Of a stretch of DNA of 64,000 nt, positions 53,796 to 64,000 are shown one piece after another; within the stretch, counting starts at the first letter, position 1, and each line of letters begins with the position of its first letter. This DNA is from Marisa cornuarietis (taxonomy: Eukaryota > Mollusca > Gastropoda > Architaenioglossa > Ampullariidae). A program made the position numbers and the translations under genes. A model generated the notes under the pieces. The model did not search any database. It was not told the origin of the DNA and saw only the letters and a list, made by a program, of their open reading frames with translations. The stretch spans positions 62,001 through 126,000 of the forward strand of contig SMMW01000016.1 of the NCBI GenBank assembly GCA_004794655.1, read 5' to 3'.

Positions 53796-54120
53796 CGGAC
53801 TTCTGACATCTTCCCTAGAGGTCTCTCCCCGCTTTCAAACATGTCCTGCTACTTAGAGTGTCTAGAGAAGAGTGCCGCAAAAGGACGCCGGCTGTGGGGT
53901 TCGCTACATTGTCTCCCAGGGGCTGGAACCAATGACCAACGCCCACATCCCCACGCCACGCTAAAGCGCGTGCAGGCCTTTCGCGCCAAAGCTGCGAGAG
54001 GGGTGGGGGAGACAACGAGCACCGAGCCCCCATTGCTAGATACAAAGGCGAACTCAGCATTCCAGCAGACGACGTGTGACGTAACAGGCTTTCTTTCCCG
54101 CGAAATTTAAAATTTACTGC

Positions 54121-54415
54121 CGGTTTTAAATAGTCGGGGAAGCGGATGGCCGAGTGGTTAAAGCGCTGGCTTCCGAACCGAGAGCGCGTTGGTTCAATTC
54201 CCGATAAGCGCAGCAAACTTCCCCCAGTCGACCCAGCTGACGGGAATGGGTACCTGACTCCATAGGCGGTTGGGGAATGGCAGCGAGGGAGAGAAGATTG
54301 GCACCACCCTCATGTAAATGCTGGCCCCGAGAAAAGTGGGGTCTCTAACACCTCACTCCCCAACGACCTGAAAAAGGTTATGGGATGACCTTTACCTTTA
54401 CCTTACCTTCCCGCG
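54121..54415 (+). mobile_element. tRNA-derived SINE, family B (Ser/Leu-type head)
   Basis: The tRNA-like head has A-box TGGCCGAGTGG and B-box GGTTCAATTCC. A body follows ('ccagtcgacccagctgacggg', 'gggtctctaacacctcac') with a (CCTTTA)n-type tail near 54388-54408. The 12-mer TTCCCGCGAAAT occurs just upstream (54095-54106) and again after the tail (54408-54419). It could be a target duplication, though it leaves about 30 extra bases before the tRNA head. It differs from SINE A in both head and body. Confidence 0.75.
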
Positions 54416-55705
54416 AAATCGGACCGAAATAGTCCTGGATCTACAGACAGGCGTCGCTGCTTCACTGTTCTGAGTGCCTTTCTTGCACTTAAAGATCGCT
54501 GTTGTAGAATAAAAAAAAATGTCTGACACGCGACAAATACAATAATTTAGATATTTTCTATTCTTGATAAAATCAACCTCTGATACTTGTTTACAGCCTA
54601 AAAAAACATCTGAAATCATCTGTGTGTTGGCGGAGAGGTGTGTGAGCTGAAAGCATGTCATTGTGTTGATCCTGGCCAGAGATTTGTGTAGATATCTGTC
54701 CTGGTCCTATACATGTAGGTTGAGTTTTTAAAAAAAATAAGTAGAATGTTTGATCAGAACAATCCCCGATGCATTCTAATAAATTTAAATTTGTTTTTAT
54801 TTGGTCATATCTTCCATTATGTAAAAATTTTCTAAACCTTTGTCGCAAACTAAAAGCGGGTACACAAAAGAGGAGGTGGGCGAGTGAGCAAACACCAAGA
54901 TCGTTACCTTTTTATGCACTTTTCTTGGAAGTACATTGAGCAAATAAATGGATTGAAGCCTTTGTCTAAGCGGGCTCTGGCATGAATGAGAGGCGCTCGC
55001 CACTTGTCTTGTTGTTTCGATACACCTGCCCCGTGGGAGCGGGCAAAATACCGAAACCAAAATATTTGACTCTTGCACAGCAGCAGTACGAACCCCCTCT
55101 TGATTGTTTAGATATTGTTGTTAATCTCGCATGTTCTGCAGACATAGTCATTATCTTTTCCTAAACCGAAAGCTTCGTGCAGATTAGCCTCGTTCTAGTA
55201 GTTAACTGAAAATAATCGTCTGCAAGTAGTCCATTAAAACAAGTTCATGAACTCATAAAATGCTTGTCACTCAACATTGAATCAAGAACAAACGCTTAGA
55301 ACATCAACGTCCCTGAAGAGTTTGGAAAAGTTGTTCTAAACCATTGCCACAGCTGTGCTGTCATCTGTTTATTTGATAGAGCGATGTCGATTAACTTATC
55401 TCGTGAGTTACTCAACATCGTAGGTACGATGAGTTAGTCATATGATTTATCAAATGAAATCGTCCATCCGTCTCATGCCTTTCGTTAAAGTTTAAAGACA
55501 GATATTACTTTAAATATCTATAATACGCATGAGCACTAAAATCTAAAATAATCACCGAGAACATGTAATCTAACAGCCTAGACAGAGTATCCTTCGGCAA
55601 CTAATTTCACGCTTCAGAGCGCCATCTTGTTTTAATTAAGTGTACATCACCTTCATCTTATCGTTGCTCTGTTAACGTGCAAGACTATCCTTCAAGGTAC
55701 CCCGG
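54416..55705. other. 3' flank region of copy 5, left part
   Basis: No gene. The stretch 55165-55260 matches 46860-46960. The stretch 55345-55680 matches 8240-8440 and 16130-16370, showing that it is the array's usual 3' flank, here cut by the I/Nimb LINE. The stretch 54420-55160 has no match in the window. Confidence 0.5.
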
Positions 55706-56339
55706 AGGATAGTCGAGCCCCCGTGGGCCCGGCTTCTCGTGCCGGGGGTGAACACCCAGCCTCTCTTTGGTTGGGTGACCAAGCTGGCCCACCCCTTTCC
55801 CTTAGGCTTTTCTCTTTTCTCCCTCACTGGCCCTTTCACCTTTATTCTTTTTCTAAACAAACATCTCTCTATCACACTACAGTTTTGTCTTTTCTATCTT
55901 CTGCCTACACTGGCCTTTTCCTGTCTTCTTCTCCAATCATGCCTTTCTTTGAATGCAACTCTTTTCTCTGTGGCCTCCTCTGCGTTTGCCGTGCAGGGCA
56001 ACCCGTGTCGGGGAAGGATGGGATCCTGGAGGTTGAGGTCCCTGATGGGCTGCGGCCCACTATACCAACACACCTCTTTGGCCCGGACATCTCCTAGACG
56101 GGAGGTTGGTGTGGCCCACACCAATCAAGCGGCTGGTCGTGCATTGCCCTAGCTTTGCTAGAAGGCTGCGGCTGGGGTCAATCTGGTCTACACACTCTGT
56201 AGGCCAGAGTATATTCCTTCTGTATCCCTGGTGCGACCCTGCTGGAAATGCCCTTAGTGGTACCACTCGGTCGCATCCCCTTTTTGGACTCCGTGGTGGG
56301 TGGGGAGCAGAAGGAATGAAACAAATGAAATTCATTATG

Positions 56340-57764
56340 GCAAAAAAAAAAATCAAATCTGGGGAAAAGAATTAGGGAGGATGTTTTTTCATCTGATAGT
56401 GAGGATGAGGTACGTGAGAGTGTGGATGCTCGTAAGGCTTTAGAGGGGGCTTGGCCCCGTTTTCTTGTTGTGGAGGGCGCAGAGTCGGCTCGGCCACTCT
56501 CGTCCCTCTCCCCTTTTGCTATAGACAAGGGATTTAAAAATATTTCAAATACTGGTTTTGCTTCTATAAAGAAACTTCGCACTGGACAATTTCTGGTCAA
56601 AAGGCGTCAGAGGCTCTTCGCCGATGGGACTCGAAGCAGTTTGTTGACCGCCCTATCAAGGTGACTATCCATAGATCCCTCAACTCCTCCAGGGGTGTCA
56701 TCAGGTGTCCCGACCTTGCTGGGATGTCGGAACTTGACATCAAGTCAGAACTGGCATCCCAGGGGGTTACAGCAGTCCAGAGGGTCCACCTCAAGAGGGA
56801 TGGGAACTCTGTGCCTACCAATACACTTTTTCTGACTTTCAGCCTTCCCAAATTACCCGAATCTATCCTGGTCGGGTATCTACTGGTCAAGGTCTCTCTA
56901 TTCATTCCTTCTCCTTTGGGCTGTTTCAACTGTCAGCGTTATGGCCATGGGGCAAGCTCTTGCAAGTCCCAAGCCCGCTGCTTCCGCTGCAGTGAGGTTG
57001 GCCACGCTGCAGCTGACTGTTCCAAAAGTGCACACTGTGCTAACTGTGACGGTGCGCACACTGCCTCTTCAAAAGACTGCCCGAAGTGGAAGGAGGAAGC
57101 AACCATCCAGCGTGTACGCGCGGAATCTGGCATTTCATATGCCGAAGCACGCCGTCGCGTGGTGGGGGACCCTCCTACATCAGGGTCCACTTCTTTTTCA
57201 GCAGTCGTTGCAAAGCGACCGTTAGTTTCTGTGTCTATCCAGACGGACATGACATGGGTCTCTTCTGAGGGCCCAGTCCCAGTCCGTCAAAATATGCCTC
57301 CTCCTCCTCCTTCTGCAAACAGTGGTGGCACCCAGTCAACACAAGCATCTCAAACAACTCAAACATCACAGCCCAAACAAGCTTCACCAGCCAGGAACAC
57401 TACACGTCAACAAACACGAAACACAAAATCACCAAAGAACAAGAACACCACACCGCAAACAGACAAGAATACAAAATCAAAAGCAAAATCACCAGAAAAA
57501 CCCATCACTCAGCACAAAACATCTGGGCCTATCACAGCTGAAATTTCAGTCCCTGTTTCCAATCGTTATGCCTCTCTTGGCGAGCAGGGGATGGACGTGG
57601 ATGAACGACGCTTAGCGTCGCCTTCTCCGTCCCGCCGTCCCCTGCCCTCTCCCTCTCCTTCTCCATCTCCTGTTGCTCCTGTGAGGCGCTCTGCGTCTTT
57701 CCCTCACAGATGGAATGTCAACAATCCTTCAATGGAACTGTCGAGGGATCCGAGCCAACTTTGA
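56340..57764 (+). pseudogene. I/Nimb LINE ORF1 (gag-like, CCHC zinc knuckles), frameshifted
   Basis: An RNA-binding nucleocapsid-like protein. The N-terminal part (56422-56610) and the main part (56661-57764) are in different frames, joined by a frameshift near 56610 in the stretch ASEALRRWDSKQFVDRPIKV. An RRM-like segment (KVTIHRSLNSSRGVIRCPDL) precedes three zinc knuckles: CFNCQRYGHGASSC, CFRCSEVGHAAADC and CANCDGAHTASSKDC. A long low-complexity Gln/Thr/Ser/Lys/Pro-rich tail follows. ORF1 overlaps the ORF2 start by 50 bases. Confidence 0.85.
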
Positions 57765-60700
57765 AGAACTTCGAGTCTTAGCATCTCGTCTCTCTCTTGA
57801 GATCATAGCTCTTCAAGATACTCTTCTACCACTTTTACCTTCAAAGGCTTTCACATTTTACGTCAGGACTCGCAGAATGACGTTCCTTCAGGTGGGACTG
57901 CTCTTCTCCTTCGTTCCCACCTTCTGTTTAGCCAGATACCACTCTCTACTCCTCTTCAAGCTGTTGCTGCCCGGGTTACTCTGGGCAAAACTTTCACTGT
58001 CTGTAGTATCTATCTTCCACCATCGGCTCGGATCTCCCGACAAGACATTGAGGGTCTTCTGACCCAACTTCCTCCTCCCATCCTTCTTTTGGGGGTCTTC
58101 AACGGACACCATCCCCTATGGGGCGGGGCATCGGGTGACGCCAGGGGGGAGTTGTTAGAATCCATTTTTATGGAAAGGGATCTATGCCTTCTAAACGACG
58201 GCTCAAACACCTTTTGCCGTCCTTCCTGTGGCATTGTCTCTGCTGTGGATCTGTCGGTCGTCAGCCCCACACTACTACTCGATTTGAACTGGACAGTATA
58301 TGACGACCTGTGTGGCAGTGACCACTTCCCAATAGTTTTACAGCTCTTAACTCCTCTAGAACAGGAAGGTACTTTCCGTGAGGGCGGGTGGAACCTGTCC
58401 AGAGCAGACTGGCCTGCTTTTCAGGCCCTCTGTAACACCCGGCTTTTCTCAGACTCTAGTTTTAACTTAGATGTAGAGGACTCTAGGGACGATCCTACAT
58501 TCCATCCTATTAACCAGTTTACCTCTACTTTAACTGAGATAGCTTCAGAAACAATCCCTAGACGAGGACTTCAAAATCGCCGACCACGCGTACCGTGGTT
58601 TACTGAGGAGTGCAGGGTGGCCCAGCATGCTCGGAAGAAGGCCCAGCGCCTTTCCTTCCGCCACCTAACTCCTGAAAATGTGATAAATTTTAAACGTTGC
58701 AGAGCTCAGGCTCGTTTTACATTTAAACAGGCAAGAAAACTTGCGTGGCAAAGGTATGTGTCCTCTTTATCCTCCCGTACCACTTCTCAGGCGGTGTGGG
58801 CAGCCATTAGGAAAATAAAGGGAAGGTTTCAGGCTGGCTCAATAGGCCACCTGCGGGTTGGAAACTCTGTTCTCACAGAACCACGGGATGTTGCCAATTC
58901 GCTGGCATCCAACATTGCCCAAAACTCCTCCTCTTCAAATTACTCTCCTGATTTTCAACGTATGAAACTTTTTCAGGAATCTCTTCCCTGTGACTTTTCC
59001 TCAGATAACTCAGAACAGTATAACTTACCTTTCTCTCTTAACGAACTGCAGCAGGCCCTTCAAAAGTGCAAGGACTCTGCACCTGGCCTAGACAACATTC
59101 CATATCAGCTGCTGACTCATCTTCCACAGGCCTCTCTAACTCTTCTTTTAAACATCTTTAACTATATCTGGGTGTCCGGCTGTTTTCCTCCCTCGTGGAG
59201 AGAGGCAGTCGTGGTGCCTATTCCAAAACCGGGAAAGGATCCTTCTGATCCAAACTCTTACCGGCCCATAGCTCTCACTAGCTGTCTATGCAAAACCTTA
59301 GAACGAATGGTGAATGCCAGGCTCACCTGGCAATTGGAATCTCGTGGTCTCCTCTCCAACCTGCAGTGTGGCTTTAGACAATACCGCAGTACCCTAGACC
59401 ATCTGGTCCGTTTTGAAACTTTTGTTAGGTATGCCTTTGTCAACAAGGAACACGTCTTAGGAGTTTTCTTTGACTTGGAGAAGGCGTACGACACTACCTG
59501 GAAGCAAGGTATTCTGTTAGACCTTCACGCCCTTGGCTTCCGGGGCCATATGCCTCTCTTCATTAAAAACTTTCTCTCTCAACGGCTTTTTCAAGTTCGT
59601 GTGCGATCTATCCTTTCTGATCCTCAGGAACAGGAAATGGGCGTCCCGCAGGGCAGCATTCTTTCACCTACCCTTTTTAACATCAAAATAGATTCCATCT
59701 TGAAATCTGTCTGTCCAGGTTTGGTGGCCTCGCTGTATGTAGATGATTTTGCTCTTTGCATCCGAGGCCGATCCCTACCGTGCCTCGAACGCCGGCTTCA
59801 GCTGTGCGTAAATGGTGTACAGAGGTGGGTGACAGAAAATGGCTTCAAATTTTCTTCTACGAAGTCAGTATGCATCCACTTTTGTAAACTACGAGGCATG
59901 TTTCCAAACCCATCTATCTCTGTCAACGGCACGGTACTCAAAGTGGTCCAGGAAGTAAAATTTCTTGGGGTCATTTTTGACCAAAAGCTTTCCTTCCTTC
60001 CTCATATCAAATCCTTACGTCTATCATGTCAGAGAGCCTTGGACGTTCTTCGAGTAGTTGGCCATGTCAGCTGGGGGGCGGACCGCACGGTCCTGCTTCG
60101 CCTGTACCGTGCCCTGGTCCGCTCCAAGCTAGACTATGGATCCATTATCTATGGCTCTGCTCGAGAGTCCTATCTCAAAATTCTTGATCCTATTCACCAT
60201 CAAGGGCTCCGCATCTGTTTGGGTGCCTTCCGCACCACTCCTGTACAAAGTTTGTATGCAGAAGCTGGTGAGCCTCCACTTTCTCTCCGTCGTCTAAAAC
60301 TCATGCTGTCCTATGTCTGTCGCTTAAAAGCTCATCCTGGAAACCCTGCTTACCGTGCTGTTTTTGGACCTCAGCGTGCTGCCCTGTATGCCATTCGTAC
60401 CAAGGAGCTAAAACCAGTATCACTCCGTGTTGAACCTCACTTGCAAGCAGCCGGAGTAGATATTCAGCAGGTAGAGACTCCCTCTCTTACCAGCTCCTCC
60501 TTGGACTCTACCTGTTCCAGAGATTCGTCTTGATCTTTGCGCTTTCAAGAAAGGAGACACCTGTGATCTCATCTTTCTTCAGCGATTCCAAGAACTGCTT
60601 TCTGACTATCCTGGTTTCTGTTCTATCTTTACAGATGGCTCCAAAGTCCCGAACGGTGGCCCTGTGGCTGCGGCAGCAGTCCCGTCCTGCCAACCGCAAC

Positions 60701-61434
60701 AGGCCTCTTCTGCCCGACTTGCGGATGGCTGCTCAATCTTCTCTGCAGAACTTCATGCTATCTTGCTAGCCTTGCAGCATGTTCACCGCTCTTCGGAGCA
60801 AAACTTTCTGATCATTTCAGACTCACTATCAGCTCTCCAAGCTTTTCTTTCCCAACGTTTCGACCACCCCTTGGTGGTCCAGATTCATACAATCCATGCA
60901 GCCTTACTCCGACGGAAGAAAGACATTGTTTTCATCTAGGCTTCTGGCCATGCAGGTATCCCAGGCAATGTTCGAGCGGACCAGGCTGCCAAGGCTGCAT
61001 GTCAGTCTCCTGGTAAACTACTCTCGATTGTATCAACAGACTGTAAATCTGTCCTCTCGGCCTATGTTCAGTCCCTCTGGCAACGCCATTGGGACACTCT
61101 GGGCCAAAATAAGTTACACGCCACCCTTCCCTCTCTTTCAGAACGCCTGCTTTCATGCCGTCCTGTGCGGCGGGAGGAGGTAGTACTTACTAGATTAAAG
61201 GTAGGACACACCTATGCCACGCAGTCACACCTCCTGAAAGGTGAACCCCGGCCAGTTTGTCCCTGGTGCCAGGGAGTTTTCAGTGTTGAACATGTCTTGA
61301 TTGCTTGTCCGGGACTTCAGAGTGTCCGACAGCAGTTTTTTACCGTAAACTCTTTGTTTTTTTTGTTTAGGTCCATCCCACCGGCAGCTATCTTTACTTT
61401 TTTAAGGAGGATAGGGCTTTATCACAAGATTTAA
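57715..61434 (+). pseudogene. I/Nimb LINE ORF2 (endonuclease, RT, RNase H), broken
   Basis: Starts MSTILQWNCRGIRANFEELR. The APE-type endonuclease is frameshifted near 57860. Its QET motif reads QDT, and GDFN reads GVFN, losing a catalytic Asp. The RT (58089-60533) has YRPIALTSCLCKTLER, FFDLEKAYDTTW, GVPQGSILSPTLFNI and the catalytic YVDD. A second frameshift near 60500 leads to RNase H (60540-61000), whose acidic residues are visible in FTDGSK, SAELHAI, ISDSLSAL and NVRADQA. A TAG near 60936 replaces the Trp of the usual WxxGH motif. A terminal zinc knuckle (CPWCQGVFSVEHVLIACP) lies near 61260. The element cannot be autonomous now. Confidence 0.9.
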
Positions 61435-61681
61435 GGTTTTATAAGTTCATTGTTATTGGTTTTTGCTTAGTTAGTGACCTTTTGGGACACAACACCCATT
61501 TGTATATGTCACTCCCTTTTTTATTTTGTTCCTGGCTTGTGTTGGTTTTTAAGATGTGGTTATTACACTTAGGGCTTGGTCCCTAAACTTTTTAAAGCTA
61601 AATAACTGTTCCCGCCGTGATATAGCCCTAGTTGCTGACACGGCGTTAAACACAAACAAACAAAAAAACAAGGATAGTCGA

Positions 61682-62066
61682 CGCCGCGGTGGCTAGAGGA
61701 AGAATCTTTACGAACGTCAAAGACTGGACTGGTCGTCCTGTACAAGACCTGCTCAATATCGCCCACAATATCGTCTATCTATATGTTTCTCCGAACGACA
61801 GGTACCGGTGAAGAGACGAGTCACTGACTGAACTGTTATATTATTATTTTAAAAAATATATACAAATATAGATGTATATATAAATAGGTTTAAAGATATT
61901 TAAGAAGTTTTATCTGTTTTACAGTGTACCTTAAATGTGTGTCTCTGTTCAGAAACAGATCATGCCTTAGTCACAAAAAATCCTTGGCAATGTTTATCCA
62001 ACCATAAACATAACGAACAAACGAAATATTCGGTCATTAAAAGCGTTCGCAGTCAGGATAATCGGT
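61682..62066. other. 3' flank of copy 5, right part
   Basis: The stretch 61960-62066 matches the gene 2 flank at 27560-27665 ('gccttagtcacaaa', 'gtttatccaacc', 'aatcggtc-aagaag'). Confidence 0.55.
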
Positions 62067-64000
62067 CTAAGAAGTGATTTTGTTTTGCTGATTTAGACTG
62101 TTCATCACTTGCATTATGATGTCAAGGGTCAAGACCTTCTCCTCGATCCATACCTTGATCTGTTTGACAACAAGGTCTGTAATCTCCCCGATGTTGGTGG
62201 CCTTGACCTGCCTCGTGTTGTGGAGTGAGAAGACTTTACTGTGTCCTCGGGACGCGAGGCGGTTCAACAGACGCATCTCCGCGGCCCGCCGTCGCTTCTC
62301 CATCACCGTGTTGAAGGTGTACAGGAACGGGTTGAGAGCGGCGTTAAAAGGTAGGACAAAGATCACCATGGCAACGTTCACTTCGCCAGGAATCGGGGTA
62401 CCTAAGGCGCCCAGCAGTCCCAACAAAGAGACAGGAAAGAAGCAGAAAAAACTGGACACCACGACTGAGGTCAGGCGGCGCGCCACGGCCATGTCAGCGG
62501 TGTTTTTGTTGGAGGACGTGGACAAGGAATTCGCTCGGACACTGTGGTAAATAATAAGCTGACCGACGGCGATAAGAACGAAGAGAAGAAAGTTGAGGAC
62601 TATGACAACACCGAATGAATAGTCATGTCCGCCGAAACTCTTTCGGGTGATGGGAAGCGGCACACAAATGCCGGTCTGACTGTAGAAATCCCAGTGTGAC
62701 GTCATGGGAAGTAGAGGAACGGCTGCCAGAACGAGGCCAACTATCCAAGCCGAGCAACAAACCACTGCGGCAGATTTTTTCATGAAGCGAACTCTACTAA
62801 AGGGAAATTGCAGCACTAGAAAACGGTCCAAAGTGATGAGGCAGATGATGAAGGCCGACACCTCCGCTGATAAAATGGAGAATTAGAAAGATTCAGATAT
62901 TTTATTTCTGGGAAATTCCTCAGTCGCTCGTTATCATATATTTCCAAGCTAGAAAACGACAAATCAAAGTGTATGAGATTCCTATGAACTGTTGTTGAAT
63001 TTGTATTTATCAGTGTAATCAGAGGATTTCCTGACAAGAGGAGATAACGTAGGTTTTTCAGACTGATAAAGACGGACATTTTTATGGACGTCAATAAATT
63101 ATGTTCAAGGTCTAAGATTTGTAAATTTGGTAAAATTAAATTAGATAGAGAGTGTACCCGACAGCTTTTAAGTATTAGACTCACCAGATAGACACTGTTC
63201 TCCACACTCTCATAAGTGAGACCTTTTCCACTGGCATCTAAATACCGGATATCCGGGTACTCACTGACGTTGAATACGCTAGAACACACGAAAGAGTGAC
63301 CTTGACATGTACAACTGTCTTGAGGACACGTCAGCTGACAGAACCTCTCGTCGTCCTGCTGCGGACACTGGAACACGCCGTCACACACGTGCGAGGGATG
63401 CAGGCAGACGGAGGAAGAGTAACAGCGGTACAGACCAGGGCAGGTGTAAGTCTCACAGTTGGTCTCGTCCTGTCGACCTGCACAGTCGTACACACCGTTA
63501 CAGCGCATGAAGACAGGCAGGCAGTAGTCTTCATCACTACAGCGGAAATGAGTGTCAGGACATGACTGGGAGGCGTTTAGAGGAGTGATGGTGAACTTTG
63601 TCTGAGAGACTAGGTTGATAATTGCAGGTGGAGCTAACGTAGATTTAATATCATGCATACTGAATGAACAATATTTATCAGAACGGTCTAGGCAGTGTGG
63701 AATTTCGTCGCAGACATGATGTCTGCTAACACATTGCTGATTTTTGCATTTAAATTCTCCGCACACAGGAAACTTGCAAAATGCTTCATCGGAGCCATCT
63801 ACACAATCAGACCTGTAGTCGCAGACGAGAGTGTAAGGAATCGTCTGTATGTTGTCACAATTAAACATTGGTAGCCATTCTTTACCAGGGATCTCGCAAT
63901 AGGAAATGTAGTGCTCAACATTACAGTTACTTTCTTTAGCACATGAGAGAAAGTCGACTGATATCTGTTTGTTTGAGCATTTTACGAACGAGACATTCTG
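62067..64000 (-). pseudogene. GRL101-like receptor, array copy 5, internal deletion, continues past the edge
   Basis: Two pieces of a receptor. The right piece (about 62880-64000, open to the window edge) encodes the Cys-rich segment, four LDLa and most LRRs, ending NFPEIKYLNLSNSPF. The left piece (62067-62870) encodes TM3 (from SAEVSAFIICLITLDRF) through TM7 (NPFLY) and a long gene-2-like tail ending MNSLNQQNKITS. At about 62871-62878 some 170 residues (last LRRs, hinge, TM1, TM2) are missing and the frames do not match: read from the right, the frame shifts and ends within about 20 codons. Without TM1 and TM2 no working GPCR can be made. The ectodomain lies partly beyond the window. The surviving LDLa and 7TM parts are otherwise well preserved, so the deletion is recent. 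Confidence 0.85.

Larger units (their letters stand above)
52278..54120. other. Accessory DNA, LTR-like style, with tandem repeat
   Basis: An AC-rich segment, a poly(A) run (52578-52594), a GAC/GAAG-rich low-complexity tract (about 52850-53060) and a 128-bp tandem repeat lie in succession. The style matches 24491-26900. No gag or pol motif was found, and the ends are not fixed. Confidence 0.4.
55706..61681 (+). mobile_element. I/Nimb-type LINE with 11-bp target-site duplication
   Basis: The element proper is 55717-61670. The direct repeat AGGATAGTCGA is present at 55706-55716 and 61671-61681. The 5' end begins in a GC-rich leader with a likely hairpin (GGGCCCGGCTTCTCGTGCC) and about 600 bases of leader. 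Then come a gag-like ORF1, and an ORF2 with endonuclease, RT, RNase H and a C-terminal zinc knuckle. The 3' end is 'ggcgttaaacacaaacaaac' with a (CAAA)-type tail. RNase H after RT is a mark of the I supergroup, which includes Nimb. Length (about 5.95 kb) indicates a near-complete copy. Confidence 0.9.

Noticed and set aside
54136..54212. A functional tRNA gene
   Set aside because: The anticodon stem pairs poorly and the sequence continues into a SINE body and tail.
55723..56330. Several overlapping open frames of 60-137 aa
   Set aside because: They lie in the GC-rich 5' leader of the I/Nimb LINE and show no conserved motif.

Overview
The window is animal nuclear DNA, most likely from a mollusc and plausibly a gastropod. 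The main evidence is a head-to-tail array of very large receptors of the GRL101 type: a 7TM GPCR with LDL-receptor-A repeats and leucine-rich repeats, first described in the snail Lymnaea. The background is AT-rich and full of RTE, L1/Tx1 and I/Nimb LINEs, tRNA-derived SINEs, a mariner relic and CA/CG microsatellites. No bacterial-style operons, rRNA genes or CRISPR arrays were seen.

The array. Five copies lie on the minus strand: three intact single-exon genes (17678-21814, 27644-31900, 39148-43293), one decayed 7TM-only relic (about 48590-49790), and one copy entering from the right edge with a deletion joining its LRR region to TM3 (62067-64000). Intact receptors run: signal peptide, Ser/Thr/Asn-rich stalk, two CUB domains, a degenerate LDLa, a C-type lectin domain, a Cys-rich segment with four LDLa modules, about six LRRs, a Cys hinge, a rhodopsin-like 7TM and a cytoplasmic tail. 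No introns interrupt the roughly 4.2 kb reading frames. Copies differ most in the stalk and lectin loops, are nearly identical in the third and fourth LDLa modules and in much of the 7TM, and end at different stop codons. Genes 1 and 2 share a TATA box (TATATAAGG) in a conserved 5' flank; gene 3 has lost it.

The spacers. Each gene was duplicated with flanking DNA, so the intergenic regions are paralogous. One copy can therefore serve as the empty site for an insertion in another. This delimits several elements: a TTAA-flanked element (274-5176) carrying a THAP-domain relic and a P2X7-C-terminus-like relic, with an RTE LINE nested inside it; a solo LTR (5482-6606, TSD ACGT); an L1/Tx1-type LINE (9355-15036, 16-bp TSD); a tRNA-derived SINE present in three spacers but missing from the fourth; and, from its own 11-bp TSD, an I/Nimb LINE (55717-61670).

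Region by region: 1-9338 spacer unit with nested elements; 9339-15052 L1 and its TSDs; 15053-17677 spacer and 3' flank; gene 1; 21815-27643 promoter block, spacer, LTR-like accessory segment, 3' flank; gene 2; 31901-39147 promoter block, spacer, accessory DNA with a telomere-motif MITE and an L1 ORF1 relic; gene 3; 43294-48300 promoter block, spacer, mariner relic; relic copy 4; 49860-55700 duplicated spacer, LTR-like DNA, a second SINE type; I/Nimb LINE; broken copy 5.
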